Below, in pieces: positions 49,616 to 58,954 of a stretch of 64,000 nt of DNA. A program made the translations under genes and the position numbers. The stretch comes from Amycolatopsis sp. CA-230715 (lineage in GTDB: Bacteria > Actinomycetota > Actinomycetes > Mycobacteriales > Pseudonocardiaceae). Below the pieces are notes generated by a model. The model was not told the origin of the DNA. It did no database searches and was given only the letters and a program-made list of their open reading frames with translations. Location: NCBI RefSeq assembly GCF_018736145.1, contig NZ_CP059997.1, forward strand, positions 1,301,501 to 1,365,500, in the 5' to 3' direction. Position 1 is the first letter of the stretch. Every line of letters starts with the position of its first letter.

Positions 49616-51388
49616 TCAGAAGCTCTGTTCCAGGTAGCGGGTGCGGCAGGCCGAGCGCTGGATCTTGCCGCTGGAGGTGCGGGGCAGCTCGCCGGGGCCG
49701 ATGATCAGCACGTCGCGCAGCGACAGCCCGTGCCGCTGCGACACCATCGCCCTGATCATCGCCGTCGTCTCGGCGTGGTCGAGGTCTCCCGCGGCCACCT
49801 GCTTGGCCCGTTCCGCCACGACGACGGCCCGTTCGCCGCCCTCGCCCGGCACCGAGAACGCCGCGACGGCATGCCGCCGGACGGCCGGGTGCGCCTGTTC
49901 GACGGTGTGCTCGACGTCCTGCGGGTAGTGGTTCTGCCCGTCGACGATGATGAGGTCCTTGAGCCTGCCGGTGATGTAGAGGTGCCCGTCGACGACCACG
50001 CCGAGATCGCCGGTGCGCAGCCAGCCACCGCGGCCGGGCCACGGCTCGACCACCTGACCGTCCTCATCGGACAGTTCGGCGGAGAACACCGCCGCGGAGC
50101 CCTCCCGCTGGCCCCAGTAGCCCTGTCCGACGTTCGGCCCGCTCGCCCAGATCTCCCCGACCCTGCCGTCGGCCAGCGCCGTCCCGGTCCGCGGGTCGGC
50201 GATGCGGATCACCTGCTCGACCGGCTGCCCCGCGGACACCAGCGTCGTCGTCGAGGTGCTCTGCTCGCCCACGACCGCCTTGCCCGCGGCCAGGCTGACC
50301 CGGTCGAAGCTCAGCCGCCTCGGCGGAGATCCGGCCGGCGAGACGGAGATCATCACGACGGCCTCGGCGAGACCGTAGGTGTGGCGGTGCATGCTCGGTT
50401 CGAGCCCGCACTCCGCGAACTTCGCGTAGAAAGTGTCCAATGTGGACGGCACGACCGGTTCGCTGCCGTCACCGAGCGAAACGACGTGGCCGAGCCGCAG
50501 CCGTGCCTTCTCGGCGTCGGTGGTGCGGGCCGCGGTGTAGCCGTAGGCGAAGTTGGGCGCGGCGGTGACCGCGGGTCCCGGTGTCGCGGCCAGCTGGTCG
50601 AGCCAGCGCTGGGGCCGGGTGAGGAACGCGAGCGGATCCATCAGCGTCGCGGCGAACCCGCCGTAGATCGGGGTCGCCAGGCCGACGACCAAGCCCATGT
50701 CGTGGAACAGCGGCAACCAGCACACCGAAGTCGTCGCCCCGCGCTCGCACTCGTAGGCGGCAACGCCTTGGCTGGCGTTCGCGACGACGTTCGCGTGGCT
50801 GATCATCACCCCGGCCGGTGCGCGGGTCGAGCCCGAGGTGTACTGGAGGTACGCGAGGTCGTCAGGGCGCACGAGGACGTGCTCGTAGTCCTCACCGGCC
50901 CTCGGCGGCAGGACGTCGACCGCGATGATCTGCGGTCCGTCGAGCCCGCGCTCGGCGAGGAACGCCTCGACCGAGTCGGTGTGCCGCCGGGTGGTCAGCA
51001 CCAGCGACGGCGCGCAGTCCGCGAGCACCCCGGCGAGCCGTTCGGAGTGCCCCGGCAACGGGGACGGCTCGAACAGCGGCACGGCGACCACTCCGGCGCG
51101 AAGGGCGCCGAGGAACGCCACGACGTAGTCGACGGACTGGTCGATCAGCACGGCGACGCGATCGCCGAACCCCGCCCGCCGCTGGCACCACGCCGCAACA
51201 CCGTCCACTCGGGAGTTCAGCTCGCTCCAGGTCAGCGAAGTCGCCGTCCCGTCCGGGTTTTCACGATAGTCCACAAAGGTCACCGCGCACCGGTCCCCCT
51301 GCGTTTCGGCCCAGTGCGCCAGTGCCGCGGACAGCGTCGCGTGCGTGGTCCGCGCCGCGGGCCGGGTCGGTTCGGAAGTCGTCGTCAT
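49616..51388 (-). CDS. Fatty-acyl-AMP ligase (FAAL, FadD32-like)
   Basis: 590 residues, adenylate-forming. ATP motif AYLQYTSGSTRAPAGVMISH, VCWLPLFHDMGLVVGLATPI, HTYGLAEAVVMISVSPAG, and the GWLRTGDLGVVVDGHLYITG hinge with the A10 Lys in PRTSSGKIQRSACRTRYLEQ. The FAAL-specific features (HDMGL and the extended insertion before GDLG) indicate acyl-AMP rather than acyl-CoA production, for loading an acyl chain on a PKS acyl carrier domain. Downstream of the PKS and esterase in the same direction; it would charge the N-terminal ACP of the PKS as FadD32 does for Pks13. Confidence 0.92.
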   Translation of the reverse strand: MTTTSEPTRPAARTTHATLSAALAHWAETQGDRCAVTFVDYRENPDGTATSLTWSELNSRVDGVAAWCQRRAGFGDRVAVLIDQSVDYVVAFLGALRAGVVAVPLFEPSPLPGHSERLAGVLADCAPSLVLTTRRHTDSVEAFLAERGLDGPQIIAVDVLPPRAGEDYEHVLVRPDDLAYLQYTSGSTRAPAGVMISHANVVANASQGVAAYECERGATTSVCWLPLFHDMGLVVGLATPIYGGFAATLMDPLAFLTRPQRWLDQLAATPGPAVTAAPNFAYGYTAARTTDAEKARLRLGHVVSLGDGSEPVVPSTLDTFYAKFAECGLEPSMHRHTYGLAEAVVMISVSPAGSPPRRLSFDRVSLAAGKAVVGEQSTSTTTLVSAGQPVEQVIRIADPRTGTALADGRVGEIWASGPNVGQGYWGQREGSAAVFSAELSDEDGQVVEPWPGRGGWLRTGDLGVVVDGHLYITGRLKDLIIVDGQNHYPQDVEHTVEQAHPAVRRHAVAAFSVPGEGGERAVVVAERAKQVAAGDLDHAETTAMIRAMVSQRHGLSLRDVLIIGPGELPRTSSGKIQRSACRTRYLEQSF

Positions 51389-51413
51389 CGGGTTCTCCCC
51401 TAGCGTGTTTCAA

Positions 51414-51430
51414 AAGCGGCGGAGCCGCTT
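51414..51430. repeat. Short perfect hairpin below the FAAL promoter side
   Basis: AAGCGGC-gga-GCCGCTT, perfect 7-bp arms, in the 205-bp gap between the esterase and FAAL genes. It lies 26 bp above the FAAL start and could affect its expression. Confidence 0.6.
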
Positions 51431-51463
51431 GAGGTGGGCCATCAACTTGCACCGCCGGAGGTT

Positions 51464-51548
51464 CTGACGTGGTTCCTGGCGAGGACAGCGCCAGCGTGGT
51501 GACCTGGCGGTCATGAGTCGGCGATCCCGGAGCCAGGGACCACGTCAG
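51464..51548. repeat. Long interrupted inverted repeat with a nested hairpin
   Basis: Outer arms of 17 bp (CTGACGTGGTTCCTGGC and GCCAGGGACCACGTCAG) pair with one mismatch across 51 bp. Inside, CGCCAG (51489-51494) pairs with CTGGCG (51504-51509). The structure fills much of the esterase-FAAL gap and could be an attenuator, an mRNA processing site or a small mobile-element relic. Confidence 0.6.
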
Positions 51549-51593
51549 GTTCTCCTACCCGCACCGCCACGCAAACCACCTTCAAAAAACCTC

Positions 51594-52595
51594 CTAGATT
51601 CCCATGCCGCTGGCCAGGATGGGCCACGACCGGTGGAAGGTGAACTGCCAGTAGGGCCAGGAATGCGTGCCCGCGCCGTAGAAGTCGACCGTGGCGGGGA
51701 TGTTCTGCTGTTTGAGCTTGTCGACGAATCCCTGGGTGTTGGACAGCGCGGTGCCTTCGAGCAACGCGCCCACCTGCACGGCGGGCGACCCGGGGTCGTC
51801 CAGCGGGCCCTCCTGCCCGTTGCCGCAGGAAATGTAGAGCTTGGCCCCGCGCAGCTTGTCCACTTTGGTCGCCGGGTTGTGGTCCTCCCACCGCGGCCGC
51901 TGCGACCACGGGTCGCCCCACAGCACGCCCCAGATGAAGAAGCCCTGCGCGATCATGTTGAGCTGGGTCACCTCGGGGATTCCCGGTGCCTGCACGTCGA
52001 TCGCGCCGCTGTAGGCGGCCACGGCGCCGAACGTCCCCGGGTAGCGGGTCGCGTACTCCATGGCGCCGTAGGCCCCCATCGAGAGCCCGGCGATCGCCCG
52101 CTTGTCACCGGCGCCGTAGCCGCGTTCGACGATCTGCTTCACCTCGGTCATGTGGAACTTCTCCCAGCTCGGACTCCCGAACAGGCCGTAGTTCCACCAG
52201 TCGCTGTACATCCCGATCTTGCCGCCGGTCGGCATCACCACGAGCGCCGGCTTGTCCGCGGTGAACTGTTCGACGTCGGTGAACTTCGTCCACGACTGGT
52301 AGTCCTCCGCCGCGCAACAGCCGTGCAGCAGGTACAGCACGGGCCAGCTCCGGCCGTCGCCCTTCGACCAGCCCTGCGGCGTCAGGATCCGCACCATTCC
52401 GGTGGTCCCGAGTGCCGGTGAGGAGATTTCGAGGTCGAGCGTGCGATCGTCGATCCGGGTTTCCTTCACCACTTTCGCGCCGTCGTCGGCCGTCGCGACC
52501 GGCGCGGCGTTCGCCCCTGCCGCGGGCAGGAGCGCGCTGGCCAGCAGAACCACGACGAGTGCTCTAATCGGAGTGCGGTGCCTGCTCCGGATCAT
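51594..52595 (-). CDS. Antigen-85/esterase-D-like secreted acyltransferase
   Basis: 333 residues from an ATG overlapping the PKS stop (ATGA). Signal peptide VVVLLASALLPAAGANAAPV. Alpha/beta-hydrolase fold: SWPVLYLLHGCCAAEDYQSW, VVMPTGGKIGMYSDWWNYGL, nucleophile Ser in RAIAGLSMGAYGAMEYATRY, His in YGAGTHSWPYWQFTFHRSWP. The PTGG-SDWW and GTHSW motifs are those of antigen 85 mycolyltransferases. It would transfer the lipid made by the operon to trehalose or a glycan outside the cell, or hydrolyse it. Acceptor unknown. Confidence 0.87.
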   Translation of the reverse strand: MIRSRHRTPIRALVVVLLASALLPAAGANAAPVATADDGAKVVKETRIDDRTLDLEISSPALGTTGMVRILTPQGWSKGDGRSWPVLYLLHGCCAAEDYQSWTKFTDVEQFTADKPALVVMPTGGKIGMYSDWWNYGLFGSPSWEKFHMTEVKQIVERGYGAGDKRAIAGLSMGAYGAMEYATRYPGTFGAVAAYSGAIDVQAPGIPEVTQLNMIAQGFFIWGVLWGDPWSQRPRWEDHNPATKVDKLRGAKLYISCGNGQEGPLDDPGSPAVQVGALLEGTALSNTQGFVDKLKQQNIPATVDFYGAGTHSWPYWQFTFHRSWPILASGMGI

Positions 52596-55500
52596 CGGTC
52601 TTCATCTCCTCGAATCGCAGGGTTCTCGCGAGGCGGCAACGCGGCGGACACCCGGTCCGCGATCACCGCGACGTGCGGCGGGTCGATGACCGTGATGTGG
52701 TCACCGTGCACCCGCACGATCTCCAGGCGCTGGCAGTACTCGTCCCAGCCGAGCGCGTCGTCGGTGCGCAGGTAGCGGGGGTCGAGCGTGGTGGTCAGCG
52801 GATGCGGGTCCTTGGCGCGGAAGAGCAGCACCGGCCCCGGATACGGGCTCGGCGCGTAGCTTTCCGCGATCCGGGCGTCCACATAGGACGTTTGCTGGTG
52901 CTCCAGCACGGCCTTGCCCATGGCACCCACCCGCTCGCGAAGCCGCCGCAGCACCAGGTCGTTGCGCTCGGACTCGGCCAGCCCGGCCAGTTCGTCCTCC
53001 GGCAGCCCGAGCTCGACCTGGTAGGTCTGCTCGATGTAGTCGATGAACCGGCGCAGCCGCGTCCGGAGCACCTCGTCGTGGGACTCCTCCGCCGCGGGCA
53101 GCGGGATGATCGTGTCGATCAGGAAGAGCAGCTCCACCTCGTCCCCTTCGGCGGTGAGCCGCCGAGCCGTCTCGAAGGCGAGCAGGCCGCCGAACGACCA
53201 GCCGCCGAGCCGGTACGGGCCCGCGGGCTGCCGCTCGCGGATCAGCTCGGCGTACCGGGCGGCCTTGGCCTCCACGCTGTCCAGCTCGTCGATCCGCTCC
53301 ATGCCGTAGGCGGTCACGTCCGCCCGCAGCAGCCGCACCAGCGGCCGGTACACCGCGGTCGGACTGCCCGCGGCGTGGAACAGGAAGAGCGGCGTACCAC
53401 TCCCGTCGCCGCCGAGGATCCGCACCGGCCCCTCGCCGTGCCCCTCCAGCTCGGCCCGCACCACGTTCGCCATCCCGGCGATGGTGGGGTCGGCGAACAG
53501 CTCCGCGCCCGCGACCTCGCGGCCCAGCTCCGCGGAAACCGCCTCCCGCAACCGATCCGCCGCTGCCGGATCCGCCTCGACGCCGCTGAACGGCACGTCC
53601 ACGGCGACGTCGGCCCGCTCACCCAGCACCTGGCGCCACCGCAACGCGATCCACCGCTCGGCGAGATCCCGCGTTCCGGGACCCCGGCGCGTACCGGCAC
53701 GGGGTTCCGCGCCGTCCGGCAGCAGGCGGCCGACGAGGTGGTCGGCCAGCTCGGCCAGGCTGGCGCCCCGCAACAGGAGCGGCAACGGCAGCGCGGTGCC
53801 GAAATCGCGTTCGACCGCCGCGCGGGCGCGCATCGCCAGCAGCGAGTCGAGCCCGAGCGCCGTCAACGAAGCGTGCGGGTCGAGGAGCGCGGCGTCCTGC
53901 CACATCATCTCGGCCACCAGCGACAGCAGGTGGTCGCGCACGGCGGTCCTGGCCCGTTCCGGATCCTCGGCGGCGAGCGCGCGCAGGGCGCCGAGATCCA
54001 ATCCGGTCTCGGTGACACGGCTCCGACCGGACAGGGCCGCGAAGAACGGGCGTTCGGCGAGCCGAGGGAACAGGTCCAGCACCGTTCCGGCGTCCATGCG
54101 CGTGATCGCCGTTTCACCGCGTCCCGAGGCGAGCACGGCCGACAGCGCGGCGAGCCCTTCGCCGGGCGGCATCGGCGCGAGGACCGGGTTGTCCCGGCCT
54201 GCTGCGCCGCCGATCTCGCCCCAGGCACCCCACTGGATCGTGGTCCCCGGCAAGCCCTGCGCGCGGCGCCACGCGGCGAACGCGTCGAGCCACGCGTTCG
54301 CCGTGGCGTAGGCGGCCTGACCCGGTGAGCCGAACAGCGCGGCCGCCGAGGAGTACGCCAGCCACCAGTCGAGGTCGAAACCGGCGCACGCCTCGTGCAG
54401 CCGCACCGCGCCCTCGGTCTTCGCCCGCCACGCGGTGGCCAGGTCCGCGGGTTCCATGGCGAGCACCGCGCCGTCGGCGAGCGCACCGGCGGCGTGCAGG
54501 ACGCCCCGCAGCGGGATACCGCCCGCGACGGCCCGCTCCACCAGCATCTCCGCGACCCCTGGCGCCGCGATGTCCCCCGACAGCACCACCACCTCGGTAC
54601 CGGACCACCGGATCTCCTCGATCACCTTCTCGGCGCCGGGCGACGGCCTGCTCCGTCCTAACAGGACGATCCGGGTGGCGCAGCGATCGGCGAGCCAGCG
54701 CGCCGTGACGAGCCCCAGCCCGCCGAGCCCGCCGGTGATCGCGTAGGCGCCGTCACGCACGACCGGGATCGGATCCGCTGACGCGGGCAGCGCGGCGCGC
54801 GCCACCACGCGGGTGTAGCGGTGGCCGTCCCGCCACGCGCTCTCGTCCTCGGGCGCGTCCGCGATCAGCTCGCGCACGAGCGCGTCGTCGGCATCGACGT
54901 CGATCCAGCTCGCCCGGAGTTCCGGGTGTTCGTAGGCCAGCACCCTGACGAGCCCGCGCACCGCCGCGTCGCCCGGTCGTCCCGGCTCGTCGCCGGTCAC
55001 CACCGCGGCGCGCCGGGTCGCCAGCCACAGGCGGGGCGGCGTACCACCGGACGCGGTCAGCTCGCGCACGACGTCCGCCGCGGCGAGCACGCGATCCCCG
55101 GCGCCGCGCGGGTCGACGGGGGAACCTCCGGTGAGGAGGACGACGCCCGCGACGTCGTCGCGGTCCGCGATCAGCCGCGCGAGATCACCGCGGCGGCTCA
55201 CCGGGAGCACCACGGGCTCGTGTCCGCGTTCGGCCAGCTCATCGGCGATCGCGGTGGCCGGGGTTTCGTCGTCGTGCACGAGAACCCACGCGCGGGCGCG
55301 GCCCGAACCCGCGTCCGCCAGCTCACCGGGACGCCATTCCGCCTGGTACGCCAGCCTTTCTGGGGTGAAGGGCAGGCCGGACCTGTCGACGCGGTCCAGT
55401 ACCACGCCCTCGAAGTCGACCAGCACCACGCCGTCCGGGCCGAGCAGGCTGGCGCGGCCCGGGGCCGCGGCCGCGCGAGTGGCGCGCCGGGGCTCGCCCG

Positions 55501-58500
55501 CGAGGCGGACCCTGCCGAACCGCACCGGCAGCCAGCTCGCCTCGCCAGGGTCGCCCGCCGTGGAGTTCAGCAGCCGCAGGACAGCGTCGCCGAGCACCGG
55601 GTCCAGTCCGAACCGGACACGTCCAGGCGCGACGATATCGGCGAACACCGCGTCAAAGTCCACTTTGGACAGTGATGCGAACGTGGTCGCGGCCAGCGCC
55701 TTCGCGTGCAGGACCCATTCGCCGCCGCGCCGGGCGAACACGGACAGCCGCACGACGTCTCCCGGTGCCCGAGCGGCGGACACGCAGACGGCGGTGCGCT
55801 CGGCGAGCGGCAGCACGCGGTGCAGCACGACCTCGCGGAGTTCCGGATTCCCCTTGCGCGGTAGTACCTCCTTCGCCGCCGTGAGCAGCAGTTCGAGGAA
55901 TCCGGCCGCGGAGAGGACCGGGACGTCGTGCACGGTGTGTTCCGCGAGCCACGGATGCGCGGCGGTACCGACGTCACCGTGCCACAGCCATCGCGCGCTA
56001 CCGGGCACCTCGGCCCGCTCGCCGAGGAACGGGTGTCCGGAATGGATGGAGGCGGCGGTCGGGGCCGCCCAGTAGGGCCGGTGTTCCCACACCGGCGGCG
56101 GCAGCTCGACCACGACCCGGTCCGGGTACCGGCGCCGCGCCACCTCGGGATGGCCGAGGACGTGCATCGCGGCCACCCCGGCGGCGAAGCCGTCCGAATC
56201 GCCGTCCGGGTCGCGCCGCAGGCTCGGCACCACGGCGACCCCGGTGACCCCGGCGGAATCCGCGGTCTGTTCCACCGCGACGCTGGTGATGGGATGCGGG
56301 GAAATCTCGACGAACACGCGGTGCCCGTCGGCGATGGCCGCGGCGAGCGCCTGCGTGAACCGCACCGGGCGGCGCAGGTTCGCCGCCCAGTACGCGGTAT
56401 CGAACACCGGCGTCGCCCGCGGGTCGTCCAGCACGGTGGAGTACCAGGCCGTGGTGACCGGTCCGGGGTCCAACGCGCCCAAGGACTCCTCGAAACGGCC
56501 GAGCAACGGCTCCACCGCCGCCGAATGCCCCGCGCCGCCGACCGGCAGGATCCTGGCGAGGCCCCCGCGCTCCCCCACCTGCTCCGCCAGCGCGGCCACC
56601 TCGTCCGGCGGCCCGCTGACCGTGCACTGGCGCGGCGAGGCGTACACCGCGACGCTCACTCCGGGGAACCGGTCACCGAGCCCGCGCAGTTCTTCCGCGC
56701 TGAGGTCGACCACCGCCATCGCGCCGGTTCCCGAGGCGTCGAGTTCGTCCAGCAGCACCGCGCGGCTCGTCATCACCCGCAGCCCCTGCCGCGCGTCCAG
56801 CGCGCCGACGGCCACGGCCGCCGCGACCTCGCCCATCGAATGGCCGACGACCGCGGCGGGCAGCACCCCGTAGGACCGCCACAGTCCGGCGAGCGCGACC
56901 TGCGTCCCGAACAGCGCGAGCTGCCGTGCCGACAACACCTCCGCGGTGCCGTCGAGGAGCGCGGACAGCTCGATTCCGGCGATCTCCGCGAACACCGGGT
57001 CCAGTTCGGACACCGCGGCGGCGAACGCGGGTTCCTCGGCCAGCAGGCGCCTGCCCATCGCGGGCCAGTGCGAACCGTGGCCAGAGAACACGAACACCGG
57101 GGCGGCCGCGGCATCCCCGGATCCCCTCGGCAGCGACGCGATACCGCGTAACCGTTCCTTCAGTTCGCGGGTATCGCGGGCGACGATCGCCGCCCGCACC
57201 GGTGCCCTGTCCTGGCCGTGTGCCAGCGCGGCCGCGATCTCGGCGACGCCGAGCCGGTCGTCGAGCCCTTCGGCGAGTGCGTTGGCGCGAGCGCGCAACC
57301 GGGTTTCCGAGCGCGCCGCGAGCGTCACGACCTCCGGGCGCGCGACCGTGGACCGCTTGCCGTGCCCCGAATCCGGCCACTCCTCCACCACGACGTGGGC
57401 GTTGGTGCCCCCGAACCCGAACGACGACACCCCGGCTCGCGCCACGCCGGGGTAACGCGGCCACTCGGTGTTTTCCGTGACGACGCCGAGTCCTCCGGCC
57501 GCGAGGTCGAGGTGCGGGCCGGGCGTGGTGAAGTTCCGGCTCGCCGGGATCAGCGCGTGCCGAAGCCCCAGCACGACCTTGATCAGCCCGGCCATCCCCG
57601 CCGCGCCTTCGAGATGCCCGAAGTTGCTCTTCACCGAACCGATCCGCAGCGGGCGGTCCGGCGCCCGTCCCGAGGCAGGGCCGAACACGGCCGCCAGCGC
57701 GCCCGCTTCGATCGGGTCGCCGAGCGGGGTCCCTGTCCCGTGCGCCTCGACGTAGTCGACGGAACGGGGCGCCACCCCCGCCTTCGCGTAAGCCCTGGCC
57801 AGAAGCCGTTGCTGGGCAACGGGATTCGGCGCGGTGATCCCGTTGGACCTGCCGTCGGAGTTGACCGCGCTGCCCTTCAGCACGGCCAGGACCCGGTCCC
57901 CCGCGCGCTGGGCGTCGCCGAGCCGCTTGAGCACCACGACACCGCAGCCCTCACCGCGCGCGATCCCGTCCGCCGCCGCGTCGAACGGCTTGCACCGCCC
58001 GTCCCCGGCCAGCGCGCCCGCGCGCTGGAAGTTCGCCGTGACACCGGGGGAAAGCAGGAGGTTGACGCCACCGACGATGGCGGCGGACGCCTCCCCTTCG
58101 GCCAGCGCGCGCAGGGCGAGGTGCACGGCGACCAAAGAGGACGAACAGGCGGTGTCGACGGCGATGCTGGGGCCGTGCACGCCGAGCGCGTAGGAGATGC
58201 GGTTGGCCGTGATCGACGCCGCGGCACCGGTACCGGACCAGACGTCGACCTGGTCGAGATCGGTCATCGTCAGCTGCCCGTACTCCGTCGCGGACAGTCC
58301 GGTGAACACCCCGCATTCGGTGCCCCGCAAGGATTCCGCGGGGATGCCCGCATGGGAGAGCGCCTCCCAGGTGACTTCGAGCAGCAACCGCTGCTGCGGG
58401 TCCATCACCTCGGCTTCGCGGGGACTGATCCCGAAGAACTCGGCGTCGAATCCGGCGATGTCGTCGAGGAATCCCCCGTACCGCGGCAGTTCATGCGCGG

Positions 58501-58954
58501 CGACGCCCGGCGAGAACTGCTCCCACCGTCCGGCCGGGACCTCGCCGATCGCCTCCTCGCCTCCGGTCAGCAGTGCCCAGAACTCCGCCGGACCGGACGC
58601 ACCGGGGAAACGGCAGCCGACGCCGACGACCGCGACCGGCTCGTCCTGCCGGAGACCGGAACGCCCGGCGTCGACCGTCGCGGGCCCCGCCGCGAGCACG
58701 GTGGCGAGTTCGGCGATGGTGGGCGCTGTCCACACCAGCGTGCTCGGCAGCTCGCGGCCGAGCAGTTCTCCCGCCTCCGCCGCCAACAGGGTCGCGTCGC
58801 GGGAGGACACCCCGAACTCGTGCAGCGGCCGGTCGAATTCGTCCTCGGTGACCGGACGCGCCAGCAGCACGCTCAGCCGCCCGGCGAGCCAGCTCCGCCA
58901 CCGCGGCTCGCTCTCGGGCGCGGTTCCGCCTTGGCTGCCCGAAGCGCTGTTCAT
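52592..58954 (-). CDS. Modular type I PKS, Pks13-like with internal KR and TE
   Basis: 2120 residues. Order: N-terminal ACP (EFGVSSRDATLLAAE, Ser51); KS 105-525 (VDTACSSSLVAVH Cys270, EAHGTGT His405, NFGHLEG His447); AT 618-960 (GHSMGEV Ser706, substrate loop GGAGHSAAVE, neither the malonyl HAFH nor methylmalonyl YASH type); DH-like ~970-1260 (HTVHDVPVLS lacks the Gly and Pro of HxxxGxxxxP); KR ~1400-1580 (YAITGGLGGLGLVTARW, SSAAALFGSPGQAAYATANA); ACP (ALGLDSLLAMRA, Ser~1702); a third carrier-like fold with GVEADP and no Ser (~1790); TE (GGWSFGGLLAFE, Ser~1920). Layout matches mycobacterial Pks13 plus a DH-like/KR insert, implying Claisen condensation and in-line reduction to a beta-hydroxy acid. 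ATGA overlaps on both sides. Confidence 0.9.
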   Translation of the reverse strand: MNSASGSQGGTAPESEPRWRSWLAGRLSVLLARPVTEDEFDRPLHEFGVSSRDATLLAAEAGELLGRELPSTLVWTAPTIAELATVLAAGPATVDAGRSGLRQDEPVAVVGVGCRFPGASGPAEFWALLTGGEEAIGEVPAGRWEQFSPGVAAHELPRYGGFLDDIAGFDAEFFGISPREAEVMDPQQRLLLEVTWEALSHAGIPAESLRGTECGVFTGLSATEYGQLTMTDLDQVDVWSGTGAAASITANRISYALGVHGPSIAVDTACSSSLVAVHLALRALAEGEASAAIVGGVNLLLSPGVTANFQRAGALAGDGRCKPFDAAADGIARGEGCGVVVLKRLGDAQRAGDRVLAVLKGSAVNSDGRSNGITAPNPVAQQRLLARAYAKAGVAPRSVDYVEAHGTGTPLGDPIEAGALAAVFGPASGRAPDRPLRIGSVKSNFGHLEGAAGMAGLIKVVLGLRHALIPASRNFTTPGPHLDLAAGGLGVVTENTEWPRYPGVARAGVSSFGFGGTNAHVVVEEWPDSGHGKRSTVARPEVVTLAARSETRLRARANALAEGLDDRLGVAEIAAALAHGQDRAPVRAAIVARDTRELKERLRGIASLPRGSGDAAAAPVFVFSGHGSHWPAMGRRLLAEEPAFAAAVSELDPVFAEIAGIELSALLDGTAEVLSARQLALFGTQVALAGLWRSYGVLPAAVVGHSMGEVAAAVAVGALDARQGLRVMTSRAVLLDELDASGTGAMAVVDLSAEELRGLGDRFPGVSVAVYASPRQCTVSGPPDEVAALAEQVGERGGLARILPVGGAGHSAAVEPLLGRFEESLGALDPGPVTTAWYSTVLDDPRATPVFDTAYWAANLRRPVRFTQALAAAIADGHRVFVEISPHPITSVAVEQTADSAGVTGVAVVPSLRRDPDGDSDGFAAGVAAMHVLGHPEVARRRYPDRVVVELPPPVWEHRPYWAAPTAASIHSGHPFLGERAEVPGSARWLWHGDVGTAAHPWLAEHTVHDVPVLSAAGFLELLLTAAKEVLPRKGNPELREVVLHRVLPLAERTAVCVSAARAPGDVVRLSVFARRGGEWVLHAKALAATTFASLSKVDFDAVFADIVAPGRVRFGLDPVLGDAVLRLLNSTAGDPGEASWLPVRFGRVRLAGEPRRATRAAAAPGRASLLGPDGVVLVDFEGVVLDRVDRSGLPFTPERLAYQAEWRPGELADAGSGRARAWVLVHDDETPATAIADELAERGHEPVVLPVSRRGDLARLIADRDDVAGVVLLTGGSPVDPRGAGDRVLAAADVVRELTASGGTPPRLWLATRRAAVVTGDEPGRPGDAAVRGLVRVLAYEHPELRASWIDVDADDALVRELIADAPEDESAWRDGHRYTRVVARAALPASADPIPVVRDGAYAITGGLGGLGLVTARWLADRCATRIVLLGRSRPSPGAEKVIEEIRWSGTEVVVLSGDIAAPGVAEMLVERAVAGGIPLRGVLHAAGALADGAVLAMEPADLATAWRAKTEGAVRLHEACAGFDLDWWLAYSSAAALFGSPGQAAYATANAWLDAFAAWRRAQGLPGTTIQWGAWGEIGGAAGRDNPVLAPMPPGEGLAALSAVLASGRGETAITRMDAGTVLDLFPRLAERPFFAALSGRSRVTETGLDLGALRALAAEDPERARTAVRDHLLSLVAEMMWQDAALLDPHASLTALGLDSLLAMRARAAVERDFGTALPLPLLLRGASLAELADHLVGRLLPDGAEPRAGTRRGPGTRDLAERWIALRWRQVLGERADVAVDVPFSGVEADPAAADRLREAVSAELGREVAGAELFADPTIAGMANVVRAELEGHGEGPVRILGGDGSGTPLFLFHAAGSPTAVYRPLVRLLRADVTAYGMERIDELDSVEAKAARYAELIRERQPAGPYRLGGWSFGGLLAFETARRLTAEGDEVELLFLIDTIIPLPAAEESHDEVLRTRLRRFIDYIEQTYQVELGLPEDELAGLAESERNDLVLRRLRERVGAMGKAVLEHQQTSYVDARIAESYAPSPYPGPVLLFRAKDPHPLTTTLDPRYLRTDDALGWDEYCQRLEIVRVHGDHITVIDPPHVAVIADRVSAALPPRENPAIRGDEDR

